A DNA stretch of 64,000 nucleotides from Candidatus Aminicenantes bacterium UBA6072 (GCA_002436105.1 DIXU01000010.1:1-64000), one strand, 5' to 3'. Shown: positions 44,127 through 53,098, counted from the first letter of the stretch. Notes: generated by a model from the letters alone, not told the origin. Made by a program: numbers and translations.

Positions 44127-46904
44127 TCAGAAGCTTCTTCCCGTCCTGAGATATACCTGCCACCTGCGCTCCGGCCCGAAGCCGTGAGCGGCTCCCAGCG
44201 CCAGGTCGGTGCAGGCCAGGCCGCCGATGCCCAGGCGCAGCACCGCCTCGGCGCCCAGGGAATAGGCGACCGGCGGGACGTAGCTGCGGCGGGCGAGGCG
44301 GCCGGCGTCGAAAAAGGCGGCGAACCAGAGGCGGTCGAGGCTGACGGCGGGCAGGAACGCCTTCTCGATGCGCAACAGGGGCAGGCGGCATTCCGCGTTG
44401 AACTGCCAGCCGCGATTGCCGAAGAAACGGTCGCTGCCGAATCCGCGCAGCAGGCGGAAGGGGTGGCTGCTGCCCAGCCCGCCCGCGGCCATCACGCCGC
44501 CCATGTCGTAGTAGTTGCTGGCCGGTTCCCAGTTCCTGGCCGCGGCCAGGCGCAGGGCCAGAACTCCGGGGCGGAAGAGAGGCCAATACGCCCTCAGGTC
44601 GGCCTGAATTGCATGGCTGGCCCATTCGTTCCCCAAGGCGGCTGGCTGAACGGCCCCCTGCACCGCCAGGGTGACCCCGTCGGCCGGGGAGATCGAATCG
44701 TACCACTCGCGGGCCGAGTTGAGCCTCATGCCCAGGCGGAAGCCGTTCCTCATATCGCCCAGGGCGAACTCGCTTTCCCCATCGATAAGAAAGCGCTTTT
44801 CCAGGTGCAGGTCAACATAGGCGTGGAGCTGCGAGCGCCGGCGCAGGCGCAACGGCCAGAGCGAGGCCAGCGTCATCTCCCGGGTGTGCTGGGCGGTATC
44901 GGAACCGCCGTAGTATTCGACATGGTCGCCCAATGACAATGACAGCGTCGGGAAAAAGCCGTCGAAGACATAGTGAAACAGTACATTGGGCTGCCGGCTT
45001 TCCAGGCCATAATACCCCTCCAGGGAGTAGGAATGGATGCCCAGGGTGTCCTGTCCGCCGGTCGCCAGGCCGGCCTGGACCTCGTCGCCGCCTGCGCGCA
45101 ACGCCGGCGACCACCAGTGGGGCAGCAGGTCGCGAAGCGGGCGGTAGGAGCGGGACCGAACCGGCGTTGTCGAGGCCGGGGCCGGCGTGGCTTCGGGAAT
45201 TCCCGTTGCCACGGAAATTTTCATGGGGGAAAGAGGCGTCCATGCCGTCGGGCGCCGGGCAATCTCCTCGCCGCGGCCGCTGAAATAGGTGAAGAATACC
45301 TCGCGTCCGTCTCGCGAAAGGTCGAACTGCCTCAGCCCGGCAAGATGCGGGTCCTCAAGGCGCCAGCACTCATCCCCGTCCAGGGAGTACTGGGCCAGGA
45401 ACGATGTCTCCTCCCCCGACACGATGAAAAAAAGTCGATCATTCCCCTGCCAGCGGGGCTGGCTGAGGTCGCTGCCCTTGACGGCCAAAAAACGCTGCAG
45501 GGCGCCGCTGGCCAGGAAAACGGCGATCCCCCACGGTCCGCCGGCCGGCTTGGCCGCGGCCGCGATGCGGCTGCCGTCGGGAGAGATCGACGGCTGGGCC
45601 AGGCCGGCGAAGGAGACGGAGATGGTGCGCGCCTCCCTCTTTTCCATGCTGAACAGGGCGAGGCGGCAGCGGTTGTCCCGGCGCTGGACGCAATAAAGCC
45701 ATCGAGAATTCTCGTCCCGGACCGGATGCGACAGCCGCTGGCCATGCGAAAGCCTGGCCAGCCGGCCTTTTTTCACATCGAATTCGTAGAGATCGGAAAA
45801 ATCGCTGAAAGCGCGGAAATAATCGCTTGCCGACAATAGCAGCTTGTCTTCCCTGTCCACGCAGCTGAGTGCGTTGAGGGCATCCATCCTGAACAGAGTG
45901 CGGCTCGTTCCGCTGTCCAGGTCCAGGAGCGAAACTTCGCCCCGGGCCCGGTAATCGCGATGGTAATAGGCCAATGAGCCCTTTCCCCGCACGCTTGGAT
46001 AGCGGTTGAAAAATCCCCCTGCCGTGAGCGGCTCGGCCGTCGCCCGCCTGGCCACGGGAATGCTTTCCCTGAATTCGTCCCAAAGCCTGTCGAGCGGAGC
46101 GCCGAATATCCTTTTAAAGTCGCGGTTACTGCCGAACGTGACCAGGCGGGAGGAAAAGCGCTCCAGGTAGCGGCGCAAGCTGGGTCCTCCGGACCGCGCG
46201 GCGAGGAATTCCATGAAGCCGGCGCCGAACACATATTTGCCGTTCGGCCCCGGCCAGGCAGCGGGCATGCCGGCAAGCCGCCGCCAGTCCGGGAGCTGGC
46301 CGCTCCTGCTCGACGCCTCCAGCATCCGCCGGTAGGGGGCGTGGTCCAGGCGGCCGTTGCCGGTGAAACGGGATTCACCCTCCACCGCCAGCCCCTCGAC
46401 CACCCAGGGTGGCAGCTGCAGCGCCGGATAGAAGACCGGCAGGTTGCCGAACAGGCGGCGGCCAGCGCGGAATGGCGGCGCGCCGGCGTTCAGGGTAAAA
46501 ATATGGGTCAGCTCATGGGCCAGGACCAGGTCGAGCCATGAGCCGCTGCCGGCGAGCTCGGAGTCGGGCGGCGGCTCGGCCAGGTCGACCCCCACCAGGC
46601 TGAAAGGGTACATGGTGGCGAAGCCGTTGGCCTGGTCGGTGCTGTCGTTGAGGACAATGCGCATCCGGCCGCGCGGCCGAAAGCCCCAGAAAGAGGCGAG
46701 CCTCCGGGTCAGGGCCCCGGCCGAGGCCAGAGCCGCCGCTGCCTCGGCGCTCCGTTCAGCCGGGAAAATGACGGTAATGCCGTCGAGGCCGATCTCGCGC
46801 CAGCGGACGCCGGGCGGGTATTTGGCGGCAGGCAGGCTCAGCGCCGGGAAAGCGGCAAGGATGAGGGCAGCGAGGCACAGGCGGGCCGGAAGCTTCCCTT
46901 TCAA
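44127..46904 (-). CDS. Metallopeptidase-like / beta-propeller / outer-membrane barrel protein
   Basis: 925 residues. After a signal peptide (ends near LPAAK, about 30) comes a peptidase-like domain with the zinc motif LVLAHELTHIFTLNAG (HExxH, about residue 130) and PPWVVEGLAVEGE. A PD40-type propeller follows (about 320-560), then a long beta-strand domain from about 590, starting YRPLRDLLPHWWSPALR and ending YLRTGRSF with the terminal Phe of outer-membrane barrels. The barrel resembles the BamA/TamA-like end of similar bacterial proteins. TTG 46904 overlaps the galE stop (TTGA), so the two genes are coupled; no ATG is better placed. Confidence 0.8.
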   Translation of the reverse strand: MKGKLPARLCLAALILAAFPALSLPAAKYPPGVRWREIGLDGITVIFPAERSAEAAAALASAGALTRRLASFWGFRPRGRMRIVLNDSTDQANGFATMYPFSLVGVDLAEPPPDSELAGSGSWLDLVLAHELTHIFTLNAGAPPFRAGRRLFGNLPVFYPALQLPPWVVEGLAVEGESRFTGNGRLDHAPYRRMLEASSRSGQLPDWRRLAGMPAAWPGPNGKYVFGAGFMEFLAARSGGPSLRRYLERFSSRLVTFGSNRDFKRIFGAPLDRLWDEFRESIPVARRATAEPLTAGGFFNRYPSVRGKGSLAYYHRDYRARGEVSLLDLDSGTSRTLFRMDALNALSCVDREDKLLLSASDYFRAFSDFSDLYEFDVKKGRLARLSHGQRLSHPVRDENSRWLYCVQRRDNRCRLALFSMEKREARTISVSFAGLAQPSISPDGSRIAAAAKPAGGPWGIAVFLASGALQRFLAVKGSDLSQPRWQGNDRLFFIVSGEETSFLAQYSLDGDECWRLEDPHLAGLRQFDLSRDGREVFFTYFSGRGEEIARRPTAWTPLSPMKISVATGIPEATPAPASTTPVRSRSYRPLRDLLPHWWSPALRAGGDEVQAGLATGGQDTLGIHSYSLEGYYGLESRQPNVLFHYVFDGFFPTLSLSLGDHVEYYGGSDTAQHTREMTLASLWPLRLRRRSQLHAYVDLHLEKRFLIDGESEFALGDMRNGFRLGMRLNSAREWYDSISPADGVTLAVQGAVQPAALGNEWASHAIQADLRAYWPLFRPGVLALRLAAARNWEPASNYYDMGGVMAAGGLGSSHPFRLLRGFGSDRFFGNRGWQFNAECRLPLLRIEKAFLPAVSLDRLWFAAFFDAGRLARRSYVPPVAYSLGAEAVLRLGIGGLACTDLALGAAHGFGPERRWQVYLRTGRSF

Positions 46905-47917
46905 GGCCGGCGCGACGCGGCCAGCTTTTTTTCCCAGTTCCAGGCGCTGGCGACGATATCTTCCATGGTGGGAACCCGGGGTGACCAGCCCAGCTCGCGG
47001 CGGATCGCTGCGGGGTCGGCCACCAGCGCGGCCGGATCGCCGGCGCGGCGGCCGGCATGGAGCACGGCGAAGTCGATGCCCGTGACCCGCTTGGCCGCGG
47101 CGATGACGTCGAGAACCGAGTGGCCGACGCCGTAGCCGCAGTTGAACACGCGGCTCCGCCCTCCCGCCTTGAGGTACTCCAGCGCCAGCAGGTGGGCGGC
47201 GGCCAGGTCGTCGACGTGGATGTAGTCGCGCACGGCGGTGCCGTCGGCAGTGGGGTAGTCGGTGCCGAACACCTCCAGGCGGGGAAATTGCCCCAGGGCG
47301 GTTTTCAGCGCCCGGGTCAGCAGGTGGGTCGGCCGGCGGTAATTCTGTCCCAACCGGGCCCGGCGGTCGGCGCCGGCGGCGTTGAAGTAGCGCAGGGCAA
47401 CGAAGCGGAAGCCGGGATGGGCGGCGGCGGCGTCGCGCAGCAGCATTTCGCTGACCAGCTTGGATCCGCCGTAGGGGTTGATGGGCAGCAGCGGCGCCGT
47501 CTCCGCGACGGGAACGCGCTCGGGGATGCCGTAGACGGCGGCGGTGGAGGAGAAGATGAAGTTCTCTACCCCGTTTTCCAGGCAGGCCTTGAGCAGGCGC
47601 AGGCATTTGAACGAGTTGTTCTCGTAGTATTCCAGGGGCTGGCGGACCGATTCCTCGACCTGGATGAAGGCGGCGAAGTGCAGGACGCTGCGGATGGCGT
47701 GCCGGCGCAGGAGCGCGCCGACCCGTTCGTCGTCGCCGACGTCGCCGCGCACGAGCTCGCCGCAAAGGACGGCCTCGGCATGCCCCGAGGAGAGGTCGTC
47801 CAGCACGATCGGGTGGTATCCATTCTCGCCCAGGTCGCGAACCACGTGCGAACCGATGTAGCCGGCGCCGCCGGTGACCAGAATGGCTTCTCCGGAGGCC
47901 GTTTTGGGGCTGTTCAT
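46901..47917 (-). CDS. galE: UDP-glucose 4-epimerase
   Basis: 338 residues of the extended short-chain dehydrogenase fold. VTGGAGYIGSHVV binds NAD; SSTAAVYG and YGGSK give the catalytic Ser and Tyr/Lys. It interconverts UDP-glucose and UDP-galactose for surface glycans. The C-terminal block (YGVGHSVLDVIAA, GWSPR) is normal. The -10 box ends six bases before the ATG, so the mRNA is probably leaderless. Confidence 0.95.
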   Translation of the reverse strand: MNSPKTASGEAILVTGGAGYIGSHVVRDLGENGYHPIVLDDLSSGHAEAVLCGELVRGDVGDDERVGALLRRHAIRSVLHFAAFIQVEESVRQPLEYYENNSFKCLRLLKACLENGVENFIFSSTAAVYGIPERVPVAETAPLLPINPYGGSKLVSEMLLRDAAAAHPGFRFVALRYFNAAGADRRARLGQNYRRPTHLLTRALKTALGQFPRLEVFGTDYPTADGTAVRDYIHVDDLAAAHLLALEYLKAGGRSRVFNCGYGVGHSVLDVIAAAKRVTGIDFAVLHAGRRAGDPAALVADPAAIRRELGWSPRVPTMEDIVASAWNWEKKLAASRRP

Positions 47918-47923
47918 GGCTTG

Positions 47924-47952
47924 AGTATAGGGCAGAGCCGGAATGCAGTCAA
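47924..47952 (-). promoter_or_regulatory. Promoter of galE, probably leaderless
   Basis: TTGACT-N17-TATACT on the minus strand, with exactly six bases between the -10 and the ATG. Its -35 ends two bases short of the first 53-bp repeat copy. Confidence 0.75.
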
Positions 47953-47954
47953 TA

Positions 47955-48113
47955 TGAAGACAGACGTTAGACGTCAGACGATAGACGTTAGCAAGAAAAA
48001 CACCCTGTGAAGACAGACGTTAGACGTCAGACGATAGACGTTAGCAAGAAAAACACCCTGTGAAGACAGACGTCAGATGGCAGAAGTCAGACGAAAGCAA
48101 GAAAAAGGTCCTG
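47955..48113. repeat. Three tandem 53-bp copies of a TTAGACG-type arm
   Basis: Copies at 47955-48007 and 48008-48060 are identical over 53 bases. A third at 48061-48113 has the same length but several changes. Each contains TTAGACGTCAGACGATAGAC and ends GCAAGAAAAACACCCTG. The only matching right arm (CTTGCTAACGTCTGACGTCT) lies at 48232-48263. The 434-bp spacer 47918-48351 holds no gene that I can support. Confidence 0.88.
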
Positions 48114-48231
48114 ACAGTGAACAGTCAAAGGGCTTTTTTTATTGCGACAGACAATCAGATGAGACAAGAAAACGCCTCGGCAACGTGTGTGAGGGGCAAA
48201 TAATGCCAAAAAGGGGCTTTTTCCTTGCCTT

Positions 48232-48263
48232 GCTAACGTCTGACGTCTGGCGTCTGACGTCTT
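48232..48263. repeat. Right arm of the TTAGACG-type array
   Basis: TTGCTAACGTCTGACGTCTG and GCGTCTGACGTCTTTTTT, the inverse of the 53-bp arms upstream. The T-run directly after it could terminate transcripts, just ahead of the next promoter. Confidence 0.75.
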
Positions 48264-48271
48264 TTTTATCA

Positions 48272-48300
48272 TTGACACCCCGCCCTATATTGATTATAAT
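48272..48300 (+). promoter_or_regulatory. Promoter of cPGS-like operon
   Basis: TTGACA-N17-TATAAT, a perfect sigma-70-type consensus. The leader of about 45 nt is A-rich and carries AGGAGG five bases before the ATG at 48352. Confidence 0.92.
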
Positions 48301-48351
48301 TACTGTTCATTCCCACTGCGAAAAAATAACAAAAAATAACAGGAGGATGTA

Positions 48352-49665
48352 ATGCGTAACGCCTTGATCATGGGTGCAGCAGGAAGAGATTTCCATAATT
48401 TCAACGTGTTTTTCCGGAACAATCCCGAGATTCGGGTGAAGGCCTTCACGGCCACCCAGATCCCCGACATCGCCGGCCGCAAATACCCCCGGGAACTGGC
48501 CGGGGAATACTATCCCCAGGGCATTCCCATCTTTCCCGAGACCGAACTGGTTTCCCTGATCAAGAAACTGGATATCGAGGATGTCTATTTCGCCTACAGC
48601 GACGTGCGCCACACCTACGTCATGGACAAGGCCGCCGAGGTCCAGGCCGCCGGCGCCAACTTCATCCTGCTCGGACCCCGCGAGACGATGATCAAGAGCA
48701 GCAAGCCGGTCGTGTCCGTGTGCGCCGTGCGCACCGGCAGCGGCAAGAGCCAGACCACCCGCCGCGTCAGCCAGATCCTGATCGCCATGGGTAAAAAAGT
48801 GGCCGCCATCCGCCATCCCATGCCCTACGGCGACCTGGTGAAGCAGAAGGTGCAGAAGTTCGTCACCAAGGCCGACCTGGCCAGGCACAAGTGCACCATC
48901 GAGGAGATGGAGGAATACGAGCCGCACATCGAGAACGGCGTCATCGTGTTCGCCGGCGTCGACTACGGCGCCATCCTGCGCGAGGCCGAGAAGGTCGCCG
49001 ACGTCATCCTCTGGGACGGCGGCAACAACGACTTCCCCTTCTACAAGTCCGACCTGGAGATCGTGGTCGCCGACCCGCACCGCGCCGGGCACGAGCGCGA
49101 GTATTACCCGGGCGAGGTCAACTTCCGCCGCGCCGATGTCATCGTCATCAACAAGATCGACACCGCCGACCTGGAGGACATCCTGCAGGTGCGCGAGAAC
49201 ATCCGCGAGCTGAACCCCAAGGCGGTCGTGGTCGATGCCGCGTCGCCCCTGCTGGTCAAGGACGGCGACAAGATCCGCGGCAAGCGGGTGCTGGTCATCG
49301 AGGACGGTCCCACCCTGACCCACGGCGAGATGCAGTATGGCGCCGGCGTCATGGCCGCCCAGAAGTACGGTGCCGCCGAGCTGATCGACCCGCGCCCCTG
49401 GGCCGTGGGCACGATCGCCGACACCTTCAAGAAGTACCCCGACATCGGCGTGCTGCTGCCGGCCATGGGCTACGGCGCCAAGCAGATGAAGGACCTGGAG
49501 GCGACCATCAACAAGGTGGACTGCGACCTGATCGTCATCGCCACGCCCATCGACCTGGGGCGCATCGTCAAGTTCAGGAAGCCCACGGTCCGCGTCGGCT
49601 ACGAGCTCCAGGAGATCGGCACGCCGAACCTGGAGGAGATCCTGAAAAAGAAGTTCAAGAAATAG
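48352..49665 (+). CDS. Cyclic 2,3-diphosphoglycerate synthetase-like P-loop protein
   Basis: 437 residues. An N-terminal Rossmann-like part (ALIMGAAGRDFHNFNVFFRN, YSDVRHTYVMDKAAE) is followed by a P-loop domain with Walker A VRTGSGKSQTTR, ILWDGGNNDFPF and a G4-like VIVINKID. This is the family annotated from archaeal cyclic-2,3-diphosphoglycerate synthetase, which closes the phosphate ring with ATP. In bacteria the reaction is unproven. The next gene is carbamate kinase, which hints at a role with acyl or carbamoyl phosphates; that is inference. Confidence 0.88.
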   Translation: MRNALIMGAAGRDFHNFNVFFRNNPEIRVKAFTATQIPDIAGRKYPRELAGEYYPQGIPIFPETELVSLIKKLDIEDVYFAYSDVRHTYVMDKAAEVQAAGANFILLGPRETMIKSSKPVVSVCAVRTGSGKSQTTRRVSQILIAMGKKVAAIRHPMPYGDLVKQKVQKFVTKADLARHKCTIEEMEEYEPHIENGVIVFAGVDYGAILREAEKVADVILWDGGNNDFPFYKSDLEIVVADPHRAGHEREYYPGEVNFRRADVIVINKIDTADLEDILQVRENIRELNPKAVVVDAASPLLVKDGDKIRGKRVLVIEDGPTLTHGEMQYGAGVMAAQKYGAAELIDPRPWAVGTIADTFKKYPDIGVLLPAMGYGAKQMKDLEATINKVDCDLIVIATPIDLGRIVKFRKPTVRVGYELQEIGTPNLEEILKKKFKK

Positions 49666-49690
49666 ATCCCGCCGCACAGGCGGATGGGCC

Positions 49691-49728
49691 GGCAGCGCCC
49701 CCCGGGGGGGCTGCCAGCTTTTATTTTT
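49691..49728 (+). terminator. GC-rich hairpin with T-run between two operon genes
   Basis: GGCAGC pairs with GCTGCC around a C-run/G-run stem, followed by TTTTATTTTT. It lies between the cPGS-like gene and carbamate kinase and may act as a partial terminator that sets relative expression. Confidence 0.55.
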
Positions 49729-49743
49729 GGGGGCTGGAGAAAG

Positions 49744-50856
49744 ATGAGAAATAAACTCGCTTTGATCGCCTTCGGCGGCAATGCCATGCTGGAGGCCGGC
49801 GCCAAGGGCACGGCCAGGGAACAGTACCGCAATGCCCGCAAGGCGGCCCAGTTGATGGTCGAGATCGTGCGCAAGGGCTATGAGCTGATCATCGTCCATG
49901 GCAACGGCCCGCAGGTGGGCAACATCCTGCTGCAGATGGAGGCGGCGGCCAACACCATCCCCGCTTTTCCCCTGGACGTCTGCGACGCCATGACCGAGGG
50001 CAGCATGGGCTACATGCTGGAGCGGGCCATCCTCAATGAACTGCGCAAGCGCTCCATCGACAAGGAAGTTTCCACGGTGCTGACCCAGGTGGTGGTCAAC
50101 CGCGAGGACAAGGCGTTCCAGAATCCCACCAAGCCCATCGGCCCCTTCTACAACAGCTTCCGGGCCGCGCAGCTGAAGAAGGAGAACAAGTGGCAGATGG
50201 TCGAGGATTCCGGGCGCGGTTTCCGCCGCGTCGTGCCTTCGCCGCTGCCCATCGACATCATTCCCAAGCGCGCCATCCGCTCGCTGGTGGAGCGCGGCAT
50301 CATGGTCATTGCCGCCGGCGGCGGCGGCATCCCGGTATTCATCAACTCCTCGGGGCTGGTGGAGGGCGTCGAGGCGGTCATCGACAAGGACCACGCCTCG
50401 GCGCTGATCGCCCGCGAGGCCAAGGCCGACCTGTTCATCATCCTCACCGGCGTCGACCGCGTCTGGGAGAATTTCGGCAAGGAGAATGCCCGCCCCATCG
50501 CGCGCATGGACGTGGACCAGGCCCGGCGCATGCTGGACGAAGGGCAGTTCCCGCCCGGCTCCATGGGACCCAAGATCATCGCAGCCATCGACTACATCCA
50601 CGGCGGCGGCCGCGAGGTGCTGATCACCTCGGCCGAGAAGCTGAAGGCGGCTTTGGCCGACCGCTCGGGGACCAAGATCGTCCGCGTCCGGGGCGGTGCG
50701 GCCTCCCGATCCGAAGGGACCGGGACGTCGGGCACCGGGAAGCCCCTCCAGCCGTCTGCGCGGGGCGGTGCGGCCCCCCGGTCCGAAGGGACCGGGACTG
50801 CGGGACCCAGGCGGTCCCTCCAGGGCGCGGGCAGGAAATCAACCAAGGGGGAATAG
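49744..50856 (+). CDS. arcC: Carbamate kinase with repetitive C-terminal tail
   Basis: 370 residues. The first 310 or so match carbamate kinase: IAFGGNAMLEAG, VHGNGPQVGN, VTQVVVNREDKAFQNPTKPIG, IAAGGGGIPV and DKDHASALIA. It makes ATP from carbamoyl phosphate, or the reverse. The last 50 residues are a Gly/Ser/Arg tail not found in the family, encoded by two copies of a tandem DNA repeat (about 50690-50825). GGAG lies four bases before ATG 49744; the ATG at 49684 is inside the hairpin region. No arginine deiminase gene is nearby. Confidence 0.92.
   Translation: MRNKLALIAFGGNAMLEAGAKGTAREQYRNARKAAQLMVEIVRKGYELIIVHGNGPQVGNILLQMEAAANTIPAFPLDVCDAMTEGSMGYMLERAILNELRKRSIDKEVSTVLTQVVVNREDKAFQNPTKPIGPFYNSFRAAQLKKENKWQMVEDSGRGFRRVVPSPLPIDIIPKRAIRSLVERGIMVIAAGGGGIPVFINSSGLVEGVEAVIDKDHASALIAREAKADLFIILTGVDRVWENFGKENARPIARMDVDQARRMLDEGQFPPGSMGPKIIAAIDYIHGGGREVLITSAEKLKAALADRSGTKIVRVRGGAASRSEGTGTSGTGKPLQPSARGGAAPRSEGTGTAGPRRSLQGAGRKSTKGE
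50690..50825 (+). repeat. Tandem repeat coding for the carbamate kinase tail
   Basis: Two GC-rich copies of about 68 bp, sharing GGGGCGGTGCGGCC and CCGAAGGGACCGGGAC, in frame with the kinase. Each copy gives a GGAA-SEGTGT-type peptide. Confidence 0.75.
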
Positions 50857-50860
50857 CAAC

Positions 50861-53098
50861 GTGGAGAACAAGAACGAAACAGACTTGGATATCGGCGCCG
50901 CTGAAATGGAATTCGTCCGCGAGTTCCTCAAGGACAAGGCGCAGCCGCTGGATTTCGAGGACCTGGTCTATCAGGTGGCGCTCTTCAAGACGCGCGATGA
51001 CCGCAGGAGCCGGGTCAAGATCTATGATCCCAACTGCGAGTACCAGGCCGGCGACCTGATCTACAAGGATTACCCGGGCCAGCTGCCGGTGGGCAACAAG
51101 AAGTACATCTCCGTGGAGGAAGGGGTCATCCTCAAGGTCGAGGAGGCCCGCAACCGCGGCGGCCGCGACGAGATCCGCCTCAGCTACGAGGGCACCTCCG
51201 AGTTCCGCCGCTACACCGAGTACCTGCTGAGGCAGAAGATCGAGCTGCTGCTGCCGCACAAGGAGACCGTCCCCTCTCGCCCGGCCGAATACATCACCGC
51301 CGACATCGATCCGCGCCGGACCCAGTCGCCGCTGATCGAGCGCGACTTCAACCTGCTGCGCAAGAAGCTGACCACGGCGCTGAACAAGGAGGCCGGCATC
51401 GCCTTCATCAACGACAAGGTGCTGCTCAAGAAGAACCTGCGGACGATCGCCCCCGAGGTGTTTGCCGCCATCATCGATTTCCTGAAGGGCCGCCAGGCCT
51501 CGGAGAGCACCGAGTTCTTCGTCGAGAACTTCGCCAAGGTCGCTGCCGACGATCCCCATTTCGCCGCCACCTGCTTCGCCCTGAACTTCATCATGACCAC
51601 GCAGTACAAGATCGACCTGCAGCAGACCAGCGGCGCCGGCTGGGGCAGATGGCACCTGATCTCGTCCCTCTATCACATCCGCCGCAACTCCCTGGTCAGC
51701 GAGGCCAATCCCTTCCTGGCCACGGCCAGCTACGAAGACCGCAAGAATCTGCCGCAGAAGCGCAAAAAGTTCGAGGAACAGATCTTCACCGAGGGCGAGA
51801 CGCGCTATTTCCTGACCCAGCGCGAGGTCGCCTCCGGTGCCGTGCGCCTCAAGCCCGGCCTCTACCGCTTTGGCGACGCCATCGAGTTCGCCGCCGCCGA
51901 TACCCTCAGCCGCAAGCAGCATACCCTGTACTACTACCCGGAGGAGAACCTGCTGCTGGGCTTCGAAAAGGTGTTCGAGAGCTACAAGGCGCTGCAGGGA
52001 ACGACCCTGGTCTTCGAGCAGACGGGAGTCGGCGAGTTCCAGTTCTCGATCAAGACCACCAAGAAGGGAGCCATCACCGACCGCATCGTCTTCGATGCCG
52101 AGCGCAAGGTGTTCCTGCCCAGCGGCGAGAAGGTCGCCTCGACGGTCGCCCCCAACAAGTCGATCTTCCTGGAGACCGAGGTCATCCAGACCCTGGCCGA
52201 GCGCATGGCAGAGTTCCGCAAGGTCGAGAACTACAACAAGCTCTTCCACAAGGTCTTCCTGGAATTCGGCCAGCGCGAGAAAAACTACGAGATTCACATC
52301 CTGCGCCTGTACCACATCCTCGACCTGATCGCCCCGGTCGACTTGCGCACCGTTGAGGACATCATCCTCTGCAACCCGGAGTTCATCCCGTCGGAGAAGA
52401 TGGCCGGCGTCTTTTACCTTGACTCCGACGCCGTGATGGAGATCGAGGAGGAGGAGAAACTGCGCCGCCAGGGTCTGATCGATGACCAGAAGCGCAAGCG
52501 CGAGGAGTCGCGCCGCCAGCAGCAGGACGAGGAGCTCAAGGCCAAGGAGGAGATCCGGCTGCTGCGCGAGGAGCGGCGCCGCAAGCGCGAGGAGGAGATG
52601 TGGCAGAAGGAGAAGCTGCGCCAGGAACGTGAGCAGCAGCGCCGCGCCGAGGTTGCCTTCGCCGCCCAGGAGAGCGCCGCCGCATCGCGCTCCGCCCGCA
52701 AGCCCTATGGCAAGGAAGAGTTCCCCAAGGCGGAGGCGCCGTTCGCGGAACCCCCGGCCAAGCCCGATGCGGTCAAGAAGCAGAAGCGCAAGATCACGGC
52801 CGAAAAGCCCGCCAAGACGGTCAAAAAGGGCCAGAAGAAGATCCTGGAGGAGAAGATCGAGATGGACGAGATCAAGAAGCAGATCCTGCAGGAGGACTTG
52901 ATCGAGGCCGCCGGCGACAAGGACGTCGAGGTGAAGAAAGAGCCGGTCAGGGAGGTCAAGGTCGCCTACAAGGACGAGGGAGCTTTCGGCGGCGTCATGG
53001 CCAGCGTCCTTGACGAGATCGTGAAAAAGGATGCCGGCAAGCCGGAAAAGGCCGCCGGCAAGAAGGAAAAGAAGGCGAAGGAAAAAACCGGGAAGTGA
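50861..53098 (+). CDS. Unknown 745-residue cytoplasmic protein with charged coiled-coil tail
   Basis: No family recognised. The GTG at 50861 follows AGGGGGA by about ten bases and the kinase stop by four. Residues 1-510 look globular with no membrane segment; notable stretches are EYQAGDLIYKDYPGQLPVGN, DDPHFAATCFALNFIMTTQY and KQHTLYYYPEENLLLGFEKV. From about 520 to 600 it is almost pure Glu/Arg/Lys/Gln (coiled-coil-like). The last 100 residues are Lys-rich with low complexity. Its position between carbamate kinase and nnr in one operon, with an overlapping nnr start, suggests constant expression, but gives no function. Confidence 0.8.
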   Translation: MENKNETDLDIGAAEMEFVREFLKDKAQPLDFEDLVYQVALFKTRDDRRSRVKIYDPNCEYQAGDLIYKDYPGQLPVGNKKYISVEEGVILKVEEARNRGGRDEIRLSYEGTSEFRRYTEYLLRQKIELLLPHKETVPSRPAEYITADIDPRRTQSPLIERDFNLLRKKLTTALNKEAGIAFINDKVLLKKNLRTIAPEVFAAIIDFLKGRQASESTEFFVENFAKVAADDPHFAATCFALNFIMTTQYKIDLQQTSGAGWGRWHLISSLYHIRRNSLVSEANPFLATASYEDRKNLPQKRKKFEEQIFTEGETRYFLTQREVASGAVRLKPGLYRFGDAIEFAAADTLSRKQHTLYYYPEENLLLGFEKVFESYKALQGTTLVFEQTGVGEFQFSIKTTKKGAITDRIVFDAERKVFLPSGEKVASTVAPNKSIFLETEVIQTLAERMAEFRKVENYNKLFHKVFLEFGQREKNYEIHILRLYHILDLIAPVDLRTVEDIILCNPEFIPSEKMAGVFYLDSDAVMEIEEEEKLRRQGLIDDQKRKREESRRQQQDEELKAKEEIRLLREERRRKREEEMWQKEKLRQEREQQRRAEVAFAAQESAAASRSARKPYGKEEFPKAEAPFAEPPAKPDAVKKQKRKITAEKPAKTVKKGQKKILEEKIEMDEIKKQILQEDLIEAAGDKDVEVKKEPVREVKVAYKDEGAFGGVMASVLDEIVKKDAGKPEKAAGKKEKKAKEKTGK

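Noticed and set aside
44127..47765. 1212-codon reading of the barrel protein
   Set aside because: The first 287 codons are Arg/Pro/Ala-rich text opposite the frame of galE; the signal peptide starts right at the galE stop, so a start at 46904 is preferred.
47955..48113. Possible CRISPR array
   Set aside because: The 53-bp copies are directly contiguous with no unique spacers, and no cas genes are present.
48307..50601. 764-codon open frame on the minus strand
   Set aside because: Covers two opposite genes with clear families and lacks any motif.
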